This document shows, piece after piece, positions 45,501 to 58,232 of a stretch of 64,000 nucleotides of DNA. The notes under the pieces are model-generated. The model was not told the DNA's origin, did not search any database, and saw nothing but the letters and a program-made list of their open reading frames with translations. Position 1 is the stretch's first letter. The number at the start of each line of letters is the position of its first letter. The stretch comes from Anisus vortex (lineage: Eukaryota > Mollusca > Gastropoda > Planorbidae): assembly GCA_949126835.1 (NCBI GenBank), contig OX421499.1, positions 7,891,026 to 7,955,025 of the forward strand, read 5' to 3'. The position numbers and the translations under genes were made by a program.

Positions 45501-48500
45501 AAGTAATAAAGTACGCTCTTTAGCCTCAGTATGATGTACGCTCTTTAGTCTCAGTATAAAGTACGTTCTTTAGACACAGTATAAAGTACGCTTTTTAGTC
45601 TCAGTATAAAGTACTGAAGTACGCTCTTTAGTCTCAGTATAAAGTACTGAAGTACGCTCTTTAGTCTCAGTATGATGTACGCTTATTAGTCTCAGTATAA
45701 AGTACGTTCTTTAGACTCAGTATAAAGTACGCTCTTTAGTCTCAGTATAAAGTACTGAAGTTCGCTCTTTAGTCTCAGTATGAAGTACGTTCTTTAGTCT
45801 CAGTATGAACTACGCTCTTTAGTCTCAGTATAAAGTACGCTCTTTAGTCTCAGTATAAAGTAATAAAGTACGCTCTTTAGCCTCAGTATGATGTACGCTC
45901 TTTAGTCTCAGTATAAAGTACGTTCTTTAGACACAGTATAAAGTACGCTTTTTAGTCTCAGTATAAAGTACTGAAGTACGCTCTTTAGTCTCAGTATAAA
46001 GTACTGAAGTACGCTCTTTAGTCTCAGTATGATGTACGCTTATTAGTCTCAGTATAAAGTACGTTCTTTAGACTCAGTATAAAGTACGCTCTTTAGTCTC
46101 AGTATAAAGTACTGAAGTTCGCTCTTTAGTCTCAGTATGAAGTACGATATTTAGTCCCAGTATGAAGTACGCTCTTTAGTCTCAGTATGAAGTACGCTCT
46201 TTAGTCTCAGTATGAAGTACTCTCTTTAGTCTCAGTATGAAGTACGCTCTTTAGTCTCAGTATGAAGTACGCTCTTTAGTCTCAGTATGAAGTACGCTCT
46301 TTAGTCTCAGTATGAAGTACGCTCTTTAGTCTCAGTATGAAGTACGCTCTTTAGTCTCAGTATGAAATACGCTCTTTAGTCTCAGTATGAAGTACGCTCT
46401 TTAGTATCAGTATGAAGTACGCTCTTTAGTCTCAGTATGAAGTACGCTTTTTAGTCTCAGTATGAAGTACGCTCTTTAGTCTCAGTATGAAGTACGCTCT
46501 TTAGTCTCAGTATGAAGTACGCTCTTTAGTCTCAGTGTGAGATACGCTCTTTAGTCTCATTATGAAGTACGCTCTTTAGTCTCAGTATGAAATACGCTCT
46601 TTTGTCTCAGTATGAAGTACGATCTTTAGTCTCAGTATAAAGTACGATCTTTAGTCTCAGTATGAGTACGATCTTTAGTCTCAGTATGAAGTACGCTCTT
46701 TAGTCTCAGTATGAAGTACTTTCTTTAGTCTCAGTATAAAGTACGCTCTTTAGTCTCAGTATGAAATACGCTCTTTAGTCTCAGTATGAAGTACGATCTT
46801 TAGTCTCAGTATAAAGTTCGATCTTTAGTCTCAGTATGAGTACGCTCTTTAGTCTCAGTATGAAGTACGCTCTTTAGTCTCAGTATGAAGTACTTTCTTT
46901 AGTCTCAGTATAAAGTACGCTCTTTAGTCTCAGTATGAAGTACGCTCTTTAGTCTCAGTATAAAGTACGTTCTTTAGTCTCAGTATGAACTACGCTTATA
47001 AGTCTCAGTATAAAGTACGCTCTTTAGTCTCAGCATGAAGTACGCTCTTTAGTGTCAGTAAAAGTACGCTTTTTAGTCTCTGTATAAAGTACGCTCTTTA
47101 GTCTCAGTATGAAGTAATGAAGTACGCTTTTTAGTCTCAGTATGATGTACGCTCTTTAGTCTCAGTATAAAGTACGTTCTTTAGTCTCAGTATAAAGTAC
47201 TGAGGTACGCTCTTTAGTCTCAATATGAAATACTGAAGTACGCTCTTTAGTCTCAGTATGAAGTTCGCTCTTTAGTCTCAGTATGAAGTACGCTCTTTAG
47301 TCTCAGTTAAAAGTACGCTCTTTAGTCTCAGTATAAAGTAATAAAGTACGCTCTTTAGCCTCAGTATGATGTACGCTCTTTAGTCTCAGTATAAAGTACG
47401 TTCTTTAGACACAGTATAAAGTACGCTTTTTAGTCTCAGTATAAAGTACTGAAGTACGCTCTTTAGTCTCAGTATGAAGTACTGAAGTACGCTCTTTAGT
47501 CTCAGTATGATGTACGCTTATTAGTCTCAGTATAAAGTACGTTCTTTAGACTTAGTATAAAGTACGCTCTTTAGTCTCAGTATAAAGTACTGAAGTACGC
47601 TCTTTAGTCTCAGTATGAAGTACTGAAGTACGCTCTTTAGTCTCAGTATGAAGTACGCTCTTTAATCTCAGTATAAAGTACGCTCTTTAGTCTCAGTATA
47701 AAGTACGCTCTTTAGTCTCAGTATAAAGTACTGAAGTACGCTCTTTAGTAACAGTATGAAGTACGGAAGTACGCTCTTTAGTCTCAGTATAAAGTACGCT
47801 CTTTAGTCTCAGTATGAAGTACTGAAGTACGCTCTTTAGTCTCAGTATGAAGTACGCTCTTTAATCTCAGTATAAAGTACTTTCTTTAGTCTCAGTATAA
47901 AGAACGCTCTTTAGTCTCAGTATGAAATACGCTCTTTAGTCTCAGTATGAACTACGCTCTTAAGTCTCAGTATGAAGTACGCTCTTTAGTCTCATTATGA
48001 AAGACGCTCTTTAGTCTCAGTATGAAGTACGCTCTTTAATCTCAGTATAAAGTACTTTCTTTAGTCTCAGTATAAAGTACGCTCTTTAGTCTCAGTATGA
48101 AGTACGTTCTTTAGTCTCAGTATGAACTACGCTCTTAAGTCTCAGTATGAAGTACGCTCTTTAGTCTCATTATGAAAGACGCTCTTTAGTCTCAGTATGA
48201 AGTACGCTCTTTAATCTCAGTATAAAGTACTTTCTTTAGTCTCAGTATAAAGTACGCTCTTTAGTCTCAGTATGAAGTACGTTCTTTAGTCTCAGTATGA
48301 ACTACGCTCTTTAGTCTCAGTATAAAGTACGCTCTTTAGTCTCAGTATAAAGTAATAAAGTACGCTCTTTAGCCTCAGTATGATGTACGCTCTTTAGTCT
48401 CAGTATAAAGTACGTTCTTTAGACACAGTATAAAGTACGCTTTTTAGTCTCAGTATAAAGTACTGAAGTACGCTCTTTAGTCTCAGTATAAAGTACTGAA

Positions 48501-51500
48501 GTACGCTCTTTAGTCTCAGTATGATGTACGCTTATTAGTCTCAGTATAAAGTACGTTCTTTAGACTCAGTATAAAGTACGCTCTTTAGTCTCAGTATAAA
48601 GTACTGAAGTACGCTCTTTAGTCTCAGTATGAAGTACTGAAGTACGCTCTTTAGTCTCAGTATGAAGTACGCTCTTTAATCTCAGTATAAAGTACGCTGT
48701 TTAGTCTCAGTATAAAGTACGCTCTTTAGTCTCAGTATAAAGTACTGAAGTACGCTCTTTAGTAACAGTAAGAAGTACGGAAGTACGCTCTTTAGTCTCA
48801 GTATGAAGTACGCTCTTTAATCTCAGATTAAAGTACTTTCATTAGTCTCAGTATAAAGTACGCTCTTTAGTCTTATTATGAAGTACGCTCTTTAGTCTTA
48901 GAATGAACTACGCTCTTAAGTCTCAGTATGAAGTACGCTCGTTAGTCTCATTATGAAAGACGCTCTTTAGTCTCAGTATGAAGTACGCTCTTTAATCTCA
49001 GTATAAAGTACTTTCTTTAGTCTCAGTATAAAGTACGCTCTTTAGTCTCAGTATGAAGTACGTTCTTTAGTCTCAGTATGAACTACGCTCTTAAGTCTCA
49101 GTATGAAGTACGCTCTTTAGTCTCATTATGAAAGACGCTCTTTAGTCTCAGTATAAAGTACGCTCTTTAATCTCAGTATAAAAAACTTTCTTTAGTCTCA
49201 GTATAAAGTACGCTCTTTAGTCTCAGTATGAAGTACGCTCTTTAGTCTCAGTATGAAGTACGCTCTTTAATCTCAGATTAAAGTACTTTCATTAGTCTCA
49301 GTATAAAGTACGCTCTTTAGTCTCAGTATGAAGTACGCTCTTTAGTCTTAGTATGAACTACGCTCTTAAGTCTCAGTATGAAGTACGCTCGTTAGTCTCA
49401 TTATGAAAGACGCTCTTTAGTCTCAGTATGAAGTACGCTCTTTAATCTCAGTATAAAGTACTTTTTTTAGTCTCAGTATAAAGTACGCTCTTTAGTCTCA
49501 GTATGAAGTACGTTCTTTAGTCTCAGTATGAACTACGCTCTTAAGTCTCAGTATGAAGTACGCTCTTTAGTCTCATTATGAAAGACGCTCTTTAGTCTCA
49601 GTATGAAGTACGCTCTTTAATCTCAGTATAAAAAACTTTCTTTAGTCTCAGTATAAAGTACGCTTTTTAGTCTCAGTATGAAGTACGCTCTTTAGTCTCA
49701 GTATGATGTACGCTTATAAGTCTCAGTATAAAGTACGTTCTTTAGACTCAGTATAAAGTACTGAAGTACGCTCTTTAGTCTCAGTATGAAGTACTGAAGT
49801 ACGCTCTTTAGTCTCAGTATGAAGTACGCTCTTTAATCTCAGTATAAAGTACGCTCTTTAGTCTCAGTATAAAGTACGCTCTTTAGTCTCAGTATAAAGT
49901 ACTGAAGTACGCTCTTTAGTAACAGTATGAAGTACGGAAGTACGCTCTTTAGTCTCAGTATGAAGTACGCTCTTTAGTCTCAGTATAAAGTACGATCTTT
50001 AGTCTCAGTATGAGTACGCTCTTTAGTCTCAGTATGAAGTACGCTCTTTAGTCTCAGTATGAAGTACGCTCTTAAGTCTCAGTATAAAGTACGCTCTTTA
50101 GTCTCAGTATGAAGTTCGCTCTTTAGTCTTAGTATAAAGTTCTTTCTTTAGTCTCAGTATAAAGTACGCTCTTTAGTCTCAGTATGAAGTACGCTCTTTA
50201 GTCTCAGTATAAAGTACGTTCTTTAGTCTCAGTATGAACTACGCTCTTAAGTCTCAGTATAAAATACGCTCTTTAGTCTCAGCATGAAGTACGCTCTTTA
50301 GTCTCAGTAAAAGTACGCTTTTTAGTCTCTGTATAAAGTACGCTCTTTAGTCTCAGTATAAAGTAATGAAGTACGCTTTTTAGTCTCAGTATGATGTACG
50401 CTCTTTAGTCTCAGTATAAAGTACGATCTTTAGACTCAGTATAAAGTACGCTCTTTAGTCTCAGTATAAAGTACTAAGGTACGCACTTTAGTCTCAATAT
50501 GAAGTACTGAAGTACGCTCTTTAGTCTCAGTATGAAGTTCGCTCTTTAGTCTCAGTATAAAGTACGCTCTTTAGTCTCAGTATAAAGTAATACAGTACGC
50601 TCTTTAGCCTCAGTATGATGTACGCTCTTTAGTCTCAGTATAAAGTACGTTCTTTAGATATAGTATAAAGTACGCTATTTAGTCTCAGTATATAGTACTG
50701 AAGTACGCTCTTTAGTCTCAGTATGAAGTACTGAAGTACGCTCTTTAGTCTCAGTATGATGTACGCTTTTTAGTCTCAGTATAAAGTACGTTCTTTAGAC
50801 TCAGTATAAAGTACGCTCTTTAGTCTCAGTATAAAGTACTGAAGTACGCTCTTTAGTCTCAGTATGAAGTACTGAAGTACGCTCTTTAGTCTCAGTATGA
50901 AGTACGCTCTTTAGTCTCAGTATAAAGTACGCTCTTTAGTCTCAGTATGAAGTACGCTCTTTAGTCTCAGTATAAAGTACGCTCTTTAGTCTCAGTATGA
51001 AGTACTGAAGTACGCTCTTTAGTCTCAGTATGAAGTACTAAAGTACGCTCTTTAGTCTCAGTATAAAGCACGCTCTTTAGTCTCAGTATAAAGTACGCCC
51101 TTTAGTCTCAGTATAAAGTACTGAAGTACGTTCTTAAGTCTCAGTATAAAGTACGATCTTTAGTCTCAGTATGAAGTACGCTCTTTAGTCTCAGTATGAA
51201 GTACGCTCTTTAGTCTCAGTATGAAGTACGTTCTTTAGTCTCAGTATGAAGTACGCTCTGTAGTCTCAGTATAAAGTACGCTCTTTAGTCTCAGTATAAA
51301 GTACGCTCTTTAGTCTCAGTATGAAGTACGTTCTTTAGTCTCAGTATGAAGTACGCTCTTTAGTCTCAGTATAAAGCACGCTCTTTAGTCTCAGTATGAA
51401 GTACTGAAGTACGCTCTTTAGTTTTAGTATGAAGTACTGAAGTACGCTCTTTAGTCTCAGTATGAAGTATGCTCTTTAGTCTCAGTATAATGCACGCTCT

Positions 51501-52442
51501 TTAGTCTTAGTATGAAGTACTGAAGTACGCTCTATAGTTTTAGTATGAAGTACTGAAGTACGCTCTTTAGTCTCAGTATGAAGTACGCTCTTTAGTCTTA
51601 GTATGAGAACTGAAGTACGCTCTTTAGTCTCAGTATGAAGTACGATCTTTAGTCTCAGTATAAAGTACGCTCTTTAGTCTCAGTATGAAGTACGTTCTTT
51701 AGTCTCAGTATAAAGTACGCTTTTTAGTCTCAGTATAAAGCACGCTCTTTAGTCTCAGTATGAAGTACTGAAGTACGCTCTTTAGTTTTAGTATGAAGTA
51801 CTGAAGTATGCTCTTTAGTCTCAGTATGAAGTACGCTCTTTAGTCTCAGTATAAAGCACGCTCTTTAGTCTCAGTATGAAGTACTGAAGTACGCTCTTTA
51901 GTTTTAGTATGAAGTACTGAAGTACGCTCTTTAGTCTCAGTATAAAGTACGCTCTTTAGTCTCAGTATAAAGTACGCTCTTTAGTGTCAGTATGAAGTAC
52001 GCTCTTTAGTCTCAGTATAAAGTACGCTCTTTAGTGTCAGTATGAAGCACGCTCTTTAGTCTCAGTATAAAGTACGCTCTTTAGTGTCAGTATGAAGCAC
52101 GCTCTTTAGTCTCAGTATAAAGTACGCTCTTTAGTGTCAGTATGAAGCACGCTCTTTAGTCTCAGTATAAAGTACGCTCTTTAGTGTCAGTATGAAGCAC
52201 GCTCTTTAGTCTCAGTATAAAGTACGCTCTTTAGTGTCAGTATGAAGTACGCTCTTTAGTCTCAGTATAAAGTACGCTCTTTAGTGTCAGTATGAAGCAC
52301 GCTCTTTAGTCTCAGTATAAAGTACGCTCTTTAGTGTCAGTATGAAGCACGCTCTTTAGTCTCAGTATGAAGTACTGAAGTACGCTCTTTAGTCTCAGTA
52401 TAAAGTACTGAAGTACGCACTTTTGTCTCAGTATGAAGTACT
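42504..52442 (+). repeat. 25-bp satellite array, 9.9 kb
   Basis: Roughly 390 copies of a 25-bp unit with core CTCTTTAGTCTCAGTATGAA preceded by GTACG. Variants include TATAAAG for TATGAAG, GTTC for GCTC, and longer units with an extra TGAAGTAC. Higher-order periods counted at marker variants: 357 bp (45,521 to 45,878), 721 bp (43,170 to 43,891) and 3,587 bp (42,555 to 46,142; 42,996 to 46,583; 43,491 to 47,078). At 51,980-52,350 an alternating 50-bp dimer (TTAGTGTCAG with TTAGTCTCAG) repeats about eight times. There is no open reading frame of note in the array. It lies 0.9 kb upstream of ZNF3, at the position of the shorter arrays in A and B. Confidence 0.97.
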
Positions 52443-53160
52443 ATGTGGTTTTAAAACTAGTTAATATGGACAAACAACAAATAATTCCCTCTAAAGTTGC
52501 AATAAATGCTAAAGACTCCACATATGCAAAAATATTTTCTAAAAAAGAATGTTTTACTAATATTTAGCAAAGAAAACACTAAAAAAACAAATTCTAGGTC
52601 ACGGTATCATTTGTTGCTAGCGTCCTATAAAAAGGAGATGGTTTTAACAGCTCTGTGTAATTATTATTCTTGTTTTAAACTAAATACCCATGTTTATGCC
52701 TTCTATGAACATTATTTAACAAAGTTATGTTAAAGCTTCAGTCACTTTTTCCGGCGACTTTTTTTCAGCAATTTTGTCAAAATCACGACATAAATCTGTT
52801 TCGAGCGCTAAAAAAACTAAAAGCCGACAAATAAGGATAAAATAATTAGACAGATCAGTATATATTATTTACATTCAATTAAGAAATTTGTAAACTATTA
52901 ACTAAATTATATGTATTAAATCGCATTTTACGAAGGGTCCTATAAAAATGACGCCAGCAGAAAATGGGTTAAGTAGCAAACTGAAAGTGAAGTAGTTATG
53001 GGAATAGTTAAATATAGCGATTTTAATGAAGCTGAAAAGATTGATTCTAATAAAAGATTACAACAAAACCATCAACTATGTGACACTCGGTTGATTGTCT
53101 TATTGACACCATAACCGTTTTGCTGCTAAACGTTGCTGTAGATTAAAACTTCATCATCAC
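52443..53160. other. Unique segment after the satellite, no gene
   Basis: It has no counterpart in the other units. The 75-codon frame at 52,506-52,733 has no recognisable domain. Confidence 0.4.
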
Positions 53161-53555
53161 TGTGTCTATTTTGAAAAAAAGGTATACAAATAAAAGAATT
53201 AACATTAAAAAAGAGCCTAAAGACCTTTCTCTTAAACTAATAGCTGTTTACATTAGATCTACATACCGGTGTATACCAATTGCGAATGTTGCATGCTTAA
53301 TGTATTAGAATTGTTAAATTCGCCTGAATAAAGTAACCACAAGTTACGCTAAGATGTTAGACGTTTAATAACAATGCAAAGAACTTCTGCACCAAAATGC
53401 ACAACACTAATAAAGAACATAATAACAAATGAATCTGGCCTATATACATTTTTTTAACATCCTCCCTTTTTCAGTTTTGACGCTAGTGGAGCCAACCTTT
53501 AAAAAAAATGACCAACTTGTAGAAAGGTTCTTTTCTAATTATTTTATTTCTGCTT

Positions 53556-54080
53556 TTAAATGACCAAGCCAGACTGTTTATCATACCGGGAACAAACAGA
53601 ATTTCGTAAGAAAACCCTTTTTTTTTTCTCTTCTTTTCTGCTTTGAGCAGAACTGATCACGTGATCTCCTGGCTTCAATAACACTTTCTGCTTGGGGGTA
53701 TCACAGAATAGGCTAGACTTCATAAAGCGCACTGTAAGACGCCCATCTCGATGAACATTGCAACTTGTCGCGCGTTTCGAGTGCCGGATTTCTACGAGAA
53801 CCATTGTCGAGATTACCGTGTCGCATGGACCTCTTTGTAAAGTACATGCCCTCCAACCGACACCCTTTGAACTCCACCAGGTCTATTAGGTCCAATAATT
53901 TCTAAACTTTAACGGGAAACCAACCAACAAAGTCTAGCTTCATGCCTGTATGATACTGATGTACTTTGTGGCAAAATAAATATTGTTCATTGTTCATTGT
54001 TCAATCATTGTTCATCGTTGCTCCTCCGAGACTGAATACCACAGTCTCCATACTGCCACACTATCACGAAACTTGTGTTG
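53556..54080 (-). pseudogene. Coding-like conserved block, unit C copy
   Basis: Minus strand: KLDFVGWFP, then a one-base frameshift, then MVLVEIRHSKRA, NVHRDGRLTVRFMKSSLF and KQKVLLKPGDHVISSAQ (open from 53,804 to 53,556). The last part aligns with unit D (VHRDGRLRVRVMKSSLS, ASKQKVLLKPEGHEI). The protein was not recognised. The shared frame between paralogues argues for an ancestral exon on the ZNF strand. Confidence 0.4.
53984..54016 (+). repeat. GTTCATT short repeat
   Basis: Four GTTCAT(T/C) words in a row inserted in the distal block of unit C; absent in A and D. Confidence 0.7.
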
Positions 54081-54155
54081 CCATTAACATAGAATTACAC
54101 ACAATTTAAAAACGTTTATTGCGTCATTAAAATTTGATAGAAATGAACTCTTTTA

Positions 54156-54210
54156 TTATATATCTATATATCTATATATCTATATATCTATATATCTATA
54201 TATCTATCTA

Positions 54211-54270
<60 letters not shown>
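54156..54270 (+). repeat. TATATATC and TA microsatellite
   Basis: About seven TATATATC units pass into about thirty TA units. A second, shorter TA run is at 54,540-54,564. They mark the junction between units C and D. Confidence 0.95.
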
Positions 54271-54275
<5 letters not shown>

Positions 54276-54572
54276 AGCTTATACTATCTTATAAAAGTAA
54301 ATTGTGTTAAGTGTAATGAATACCGGATTCATTAATTTAATGGCAAAGTCAAAAGCTGAAATAATTGGTGATTTTTCTGGATAATGCTTTTGAAAACCAC
54401 ATATATATTTTAACTGAGTAAGTAATTTTAATGAATATTTATTACTTAGACATGTATACATAGCTCAGTGTCATACAGTGCACTTATCTATATTTAAAAG
54501 TCCGCATTGTTTTCTACAATTTAATTGCTTGAGCATTCCATATATATATATATATATATATATAGCTTAGTT
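54271..54572. other. No gene seen at the unit C/D junction
   Basis: AT-rich sequence between two TA microsatellites, without a counterpart elsewhere in the window. Confidence 0.45.
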
Positions 54573-54639
54573 TTTAGGCCTAAAACACAGACTATGATAT
54601 GAAAAACATAATTAATTCTTTTCAACACCAAAATAACAA

Positions 54640-56465
54640 ATAATATTTGACACTTTTATTAAAAGAAATCATATAAGATATAGCCAAGTCTATAGATCTA
54701 AGTCCGATAGAAAAAGTGAAATTAATGCATTTCAGATATGCTCTGGACACTTTTTAAAACTATGCCTATTAGGTCTAATAACTACTTATAACTACACAAA
54801 AGATGTTAATTATTTAACCACATTAAAGGACTACAAGGGAAAAAAGAGAATTACTGGTAATATCAACTTTATTCAAAAGAAGGAAAATATCTCTAACACA
54901 GAAATTTCAGCCAGAACAACACTGCACTGGTAGAGTAGCAAAAACAACAGCAAAAGCAATAATAATAGCTAAAAAGGTAAAAATACACGAATTAACGAAT
55001 GCCAAAATATGTCAGAACAAAATTATTCGAATTAAAACCTAAATTTGAATTACAAAGCCATGAACCACACATTTATATTAGAAAATAATTAAAAGAAATG
55101 CGTTATAGATTGGAGGAAAACACTAAACTATAATAAAGACAGTTTACCAACTGATCAACATCCAATACATGTATCGCCACCATTTACCATGTCAATTACA
55201 ATCATAAATAATAGTGCATAACAATATGTATAATAAAATTAAAGATTTTTTTAAGATTGAAAAAGTAATCTGATTATAGCCATAAGTAAATATAGCCTAC
55301 ATGACTCAAATATATAAATACTATTTTTTAGACCACTAGTCCTACCTCGTGTAGGCTAAAAAAAAACACAAGATAGTTCAAACAAATTAATATCATAATA
55401 TGGAGATAAATAATTAAATTTACATGTCAGTCTTCTATTTAAAAAACAACAACCACTACATACATGTATATTGCATAAGATGGAAATGATCTAAAAAGGC
55501 TGATCAGCTTTCTAGCAACATTTACCTTCAACATTTCTAATAAGGGCACCAACCCTCAGTACTTATTATCTTTCTCGATCTACTAAAAACTAAAAAAAAA
55601 AAATACATCCCAACTTATAAAAGTGCAAATGGTTAAATGGGGCCAACGATACAAAGCCTAGATTTAAACCTTAAAATAAATAACGTAACACTGTTCTTTT
55701 GTTGTTTAAAAAACACCATCTGCGACAATTTTTATTTACAATGCAGGGGTGGTGCTCCAGTGGCAAGTAAGCAATCAGCTAAACAACAAGGCTATTTATT
55801 CAACACATTTGTAAGCTAAGTTTGTTTCATTAATTTTTGTCTATCATCAGCGCCAGACTACACTATAACTGTTAAAATTCTTTTGACAAAGCATGATATA
55901 ATTTTCTCTTTTAAAGGCAATCTGAATTTAGATAGATTGGATAGATAGTAACAGACTAAAAAATTAATTCAATAAAAACTTATATAAACTAAAAAAGAAT
56001 TAGCAAGTAATCCATTACTAGTATTACTGAGCAATGACAACATAGCTTTAAAAATTAAAAGATTTAACCATGGTTAAAAGCCATCAATTTCAACGATAGC
56101 CTTCAAAAATACTTAGGTTAGTGGTGTAACTTTTCATATTATAGAGAGACAGATTGTGTTAAAAAAATATCAACAACACTAAAATGACAAATATTTGCAG
56201 CACAGTCTTGACAATTTATACCAAAGGACATTTATGATACGGTTTTTTAAAGTGTCAACTTTAAGAGATATATAACTATATAATTTTATGCTTAGAAATC
56301 TAGAAAATATTTCACTACATATCTGACACTCTTTCATATGCCTCATTTTATCTATCTATATGGAGAGAAAAACATTATACATTGATGTTGTTGAGTACCT
56401 ACTCTTGACAACTAATACCAATAATAGTATTTAATAGTCTACAGTATATTATTTCAGATCTTTTA
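54640..56465. other. ZNF4 3' flank, no gene
   Basis: Unit backbone aligned with B. The region of the small frame at 26,013 is deleted here. No coding sequence was recognised. Confidence 0.5.
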
Positions 56466-57239
56466 TTAAACACATTTTATAAGATGTATTTTCAAGTGTC
56501 CACTTTGAGAGAATTCTTTACCACACATGTCACATTTATAAGGCTTTAATCCAGAATGTACTCTGTGATGTCGTTTTAAGCTTCCTTTATGAGAAAATAC
56601 GTTACCACATATATCACATTTATAAGGCTTTAATCCAGTATGTATTCTTTGATGTAGTTTTAAGCTATAAATTTGAAAAAATACTTTACCACATATATCA
56701 CATTTATAAGGTTTTAAACCAGAATGCATTCTTTGATGTACTTTAAAGCTTGAATTGTGAGAAAAGAAATGACCACATATATCACATTTATAAGGCTTTA
56801 AACCAGAATGTATAATTTGGTGTACTTTCAAGCTTGATATGCGAGAAAAAACATGACCACATATATCACATTTATAAGGCTTTAATCCAGAATGTATTAT
56901 TTGGTGATTTTTTAAAATACTCATTTCACAAAATGTTTTCTTACAAATGCTACATTTAAATGGTTTTTCTTCCGTAGGCCTATGATTCCACAAGTGGTGT
57001 TTTAAAGATTTTTTAACAGGATATCTCTTATTACAGATCAAACAGTGAAATGGGAGTTCTCTTAAATGACTTTTTTGATGCTCTTTTAAGTACACGCTCC
57101 AAAGAAATTCTTCATTACATATGCCACATTTAAATGGTTTTTCACCAGCATGACACCAAAGGTGGTATTCTAAATAATTTATGGCACAAAATGTCTCATT
57201 ACAGTTTAAACATTTAAAATTATTTTCTTGTGATTGCAT
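56466..57239 (-). CDS. ZNF4: 9-finger C2H2 zinc-finger protein
   Basis: Intact frame of about 257 codons from MQSQEN at 57,239; the frame is open seven codons further (MKKKFPR, to 57,260), but MQSQE is the start shared by the paralogues. Nine C2H2 fingers, the last C2HC (KIHLIKC), with SGLKP linkers from finger 4 on. The linker after finger 3 has two extra residues (NHRPTEEKP) from an in-frame 6-bp insertion that created TAGGCCTA at 56,975-56,982; it may loosen the spacing between fingers 3 and 4. The stop codon overlaps AATAAA. Closest to ZNF2, which has six more fingers, so finger number has changed since duplication. Predicted nuclear DNA-binding protein; no effector domain seen. Confidence 0.85.
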   Translation of the reverse strand: MQSQENNFKCLNCNETFCAINYLEYHLWCHAGEKPFKCGICNEEFLWSVYLKEHQKSHLRELPFHCLICNKRYPVKKSLKHHLWNHRPTEEKPFKCSICKKTFCEMSILKNHQIIHSGLKPYKCDICGHVFSRISSLKVHQIIHSGLKPYKCDICGHFFSHNSSFKVHQRMHSGLKPYKCDICGKVFFQIYSLKLHQRIHTGLKPYKCDICGNVFSHKGSLKRHHRVHSGLKPYKCDMCGKEFSQSGHLKIHLIKCV

Positions 57240-57260
57240 CCTTGGAAATTTTTTTTTCAA

Positions 57261-58232
57261 TATGAAAATATGCTTTACTGAAAAGTGACACTAAAAAGGC
57301 TTTTTTCCTGAACCTTTTTAAGTTTTGGCCTCGATAAAATTATCTTATTTCTCTTTATGTTGAAAAGGATTTTAACCTGTATGAATCATCATGTGGTATA
57401 TTAAAGTATTCACATAGTACAGCTCATGTCTTATTAAATGCAAAACATTGAAATAATCATGTTTCTTCAAATTTAAGATGAAAGATAATTGTTCACTTGA
57501 GAAGACACATCTAATAGGATTTTGTTCAAAAGATTATTATCACTGTTACTTTAACCCCCAATACAGTCTCTGACACATTATTTTTCTTAAAGTTACTTAA
57601 AATAAAAATAAAAATGAATTTATTCTTTAATAATTAAAAATGTAGATCTAATTTTCATTTAATGATCCAGTTTATTATACTACATCATTTTTATTTTAGA
57701 TATTGTTAAGAATAATTTAAAAAAAGATTATTCTCTAAAACCACATCCGTTTGTTGCCTTTTTAAATTAGAGCTTGGATAACAAAGTTTTAAGTTATATA
57801 CACTATGAATGCCTTAAATGTTTTTTCTTTAGCTAGTAGACTAACCATCTGATCGTCTTTAGACCTGGTTATACATACTGAGTTATAAATTATTATCTTA
57901 TTTTATGTGCCACAGATGCTCCATCTATACAGAAGATTTAGCATCAAGTGTCAGATTTGAGAGCTCCTTCCCTCTAGATATGACACATTTGTAAGGTTTC
58001 TATTTGAAGTGGATTTAAAAAATGGCACATTTTCTTATTAGTTCCTGATTGTGTCAGCATCCAATCATTGTTCTTTTCATCCTCAACAATGTCATAACAT
58101 TCCCTATGATGGAAAAATGAAAATTAAAAAAATAGTTTTAGTTTATGTCAGCAAAAAAAAAATTAAATATTATAAACATACAAATTTGCCATAATGAGAT
58201 AACTGGAGTATCTTAGACAACAAAATCGCTGT
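57261..58232 (-). other. ZNF4 5' flank with decayed fingers
   Basis: Closely aligned with 28,432-29,438. Finger-like remnants survive in broken frames at 57,262-57,560. No gene. Confidence 0.4.

Larger units (their letters stand above)
35983..54155 (-). repeat. Paralogous unit C (ZNF3 unit)
   Basis: Order as in the other units: 3' flank (35,983-38,990), LINE, ZNF3, 5' flank, 25-bp array, unique segment 52,443-53,160, distal block 53,160-54,080. It shares the LINE insertion with unit A. The SINE is missing, apparently lost where the array now ends. Confidence 0.75.

Noticed and set aside
42504..52442. Satellite considered as a CRISPR-like array
   Set aside because: Units are contiguous with no unique spacers, and the context is an animal genome.
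53713..53895. A 60-codon minus-strand frame (MDLIDLVEFKGCRLEG)
   Set aside because: It is the frameshifted reading of the conserved block of unit C; the correct frame is the one matching units A and D.
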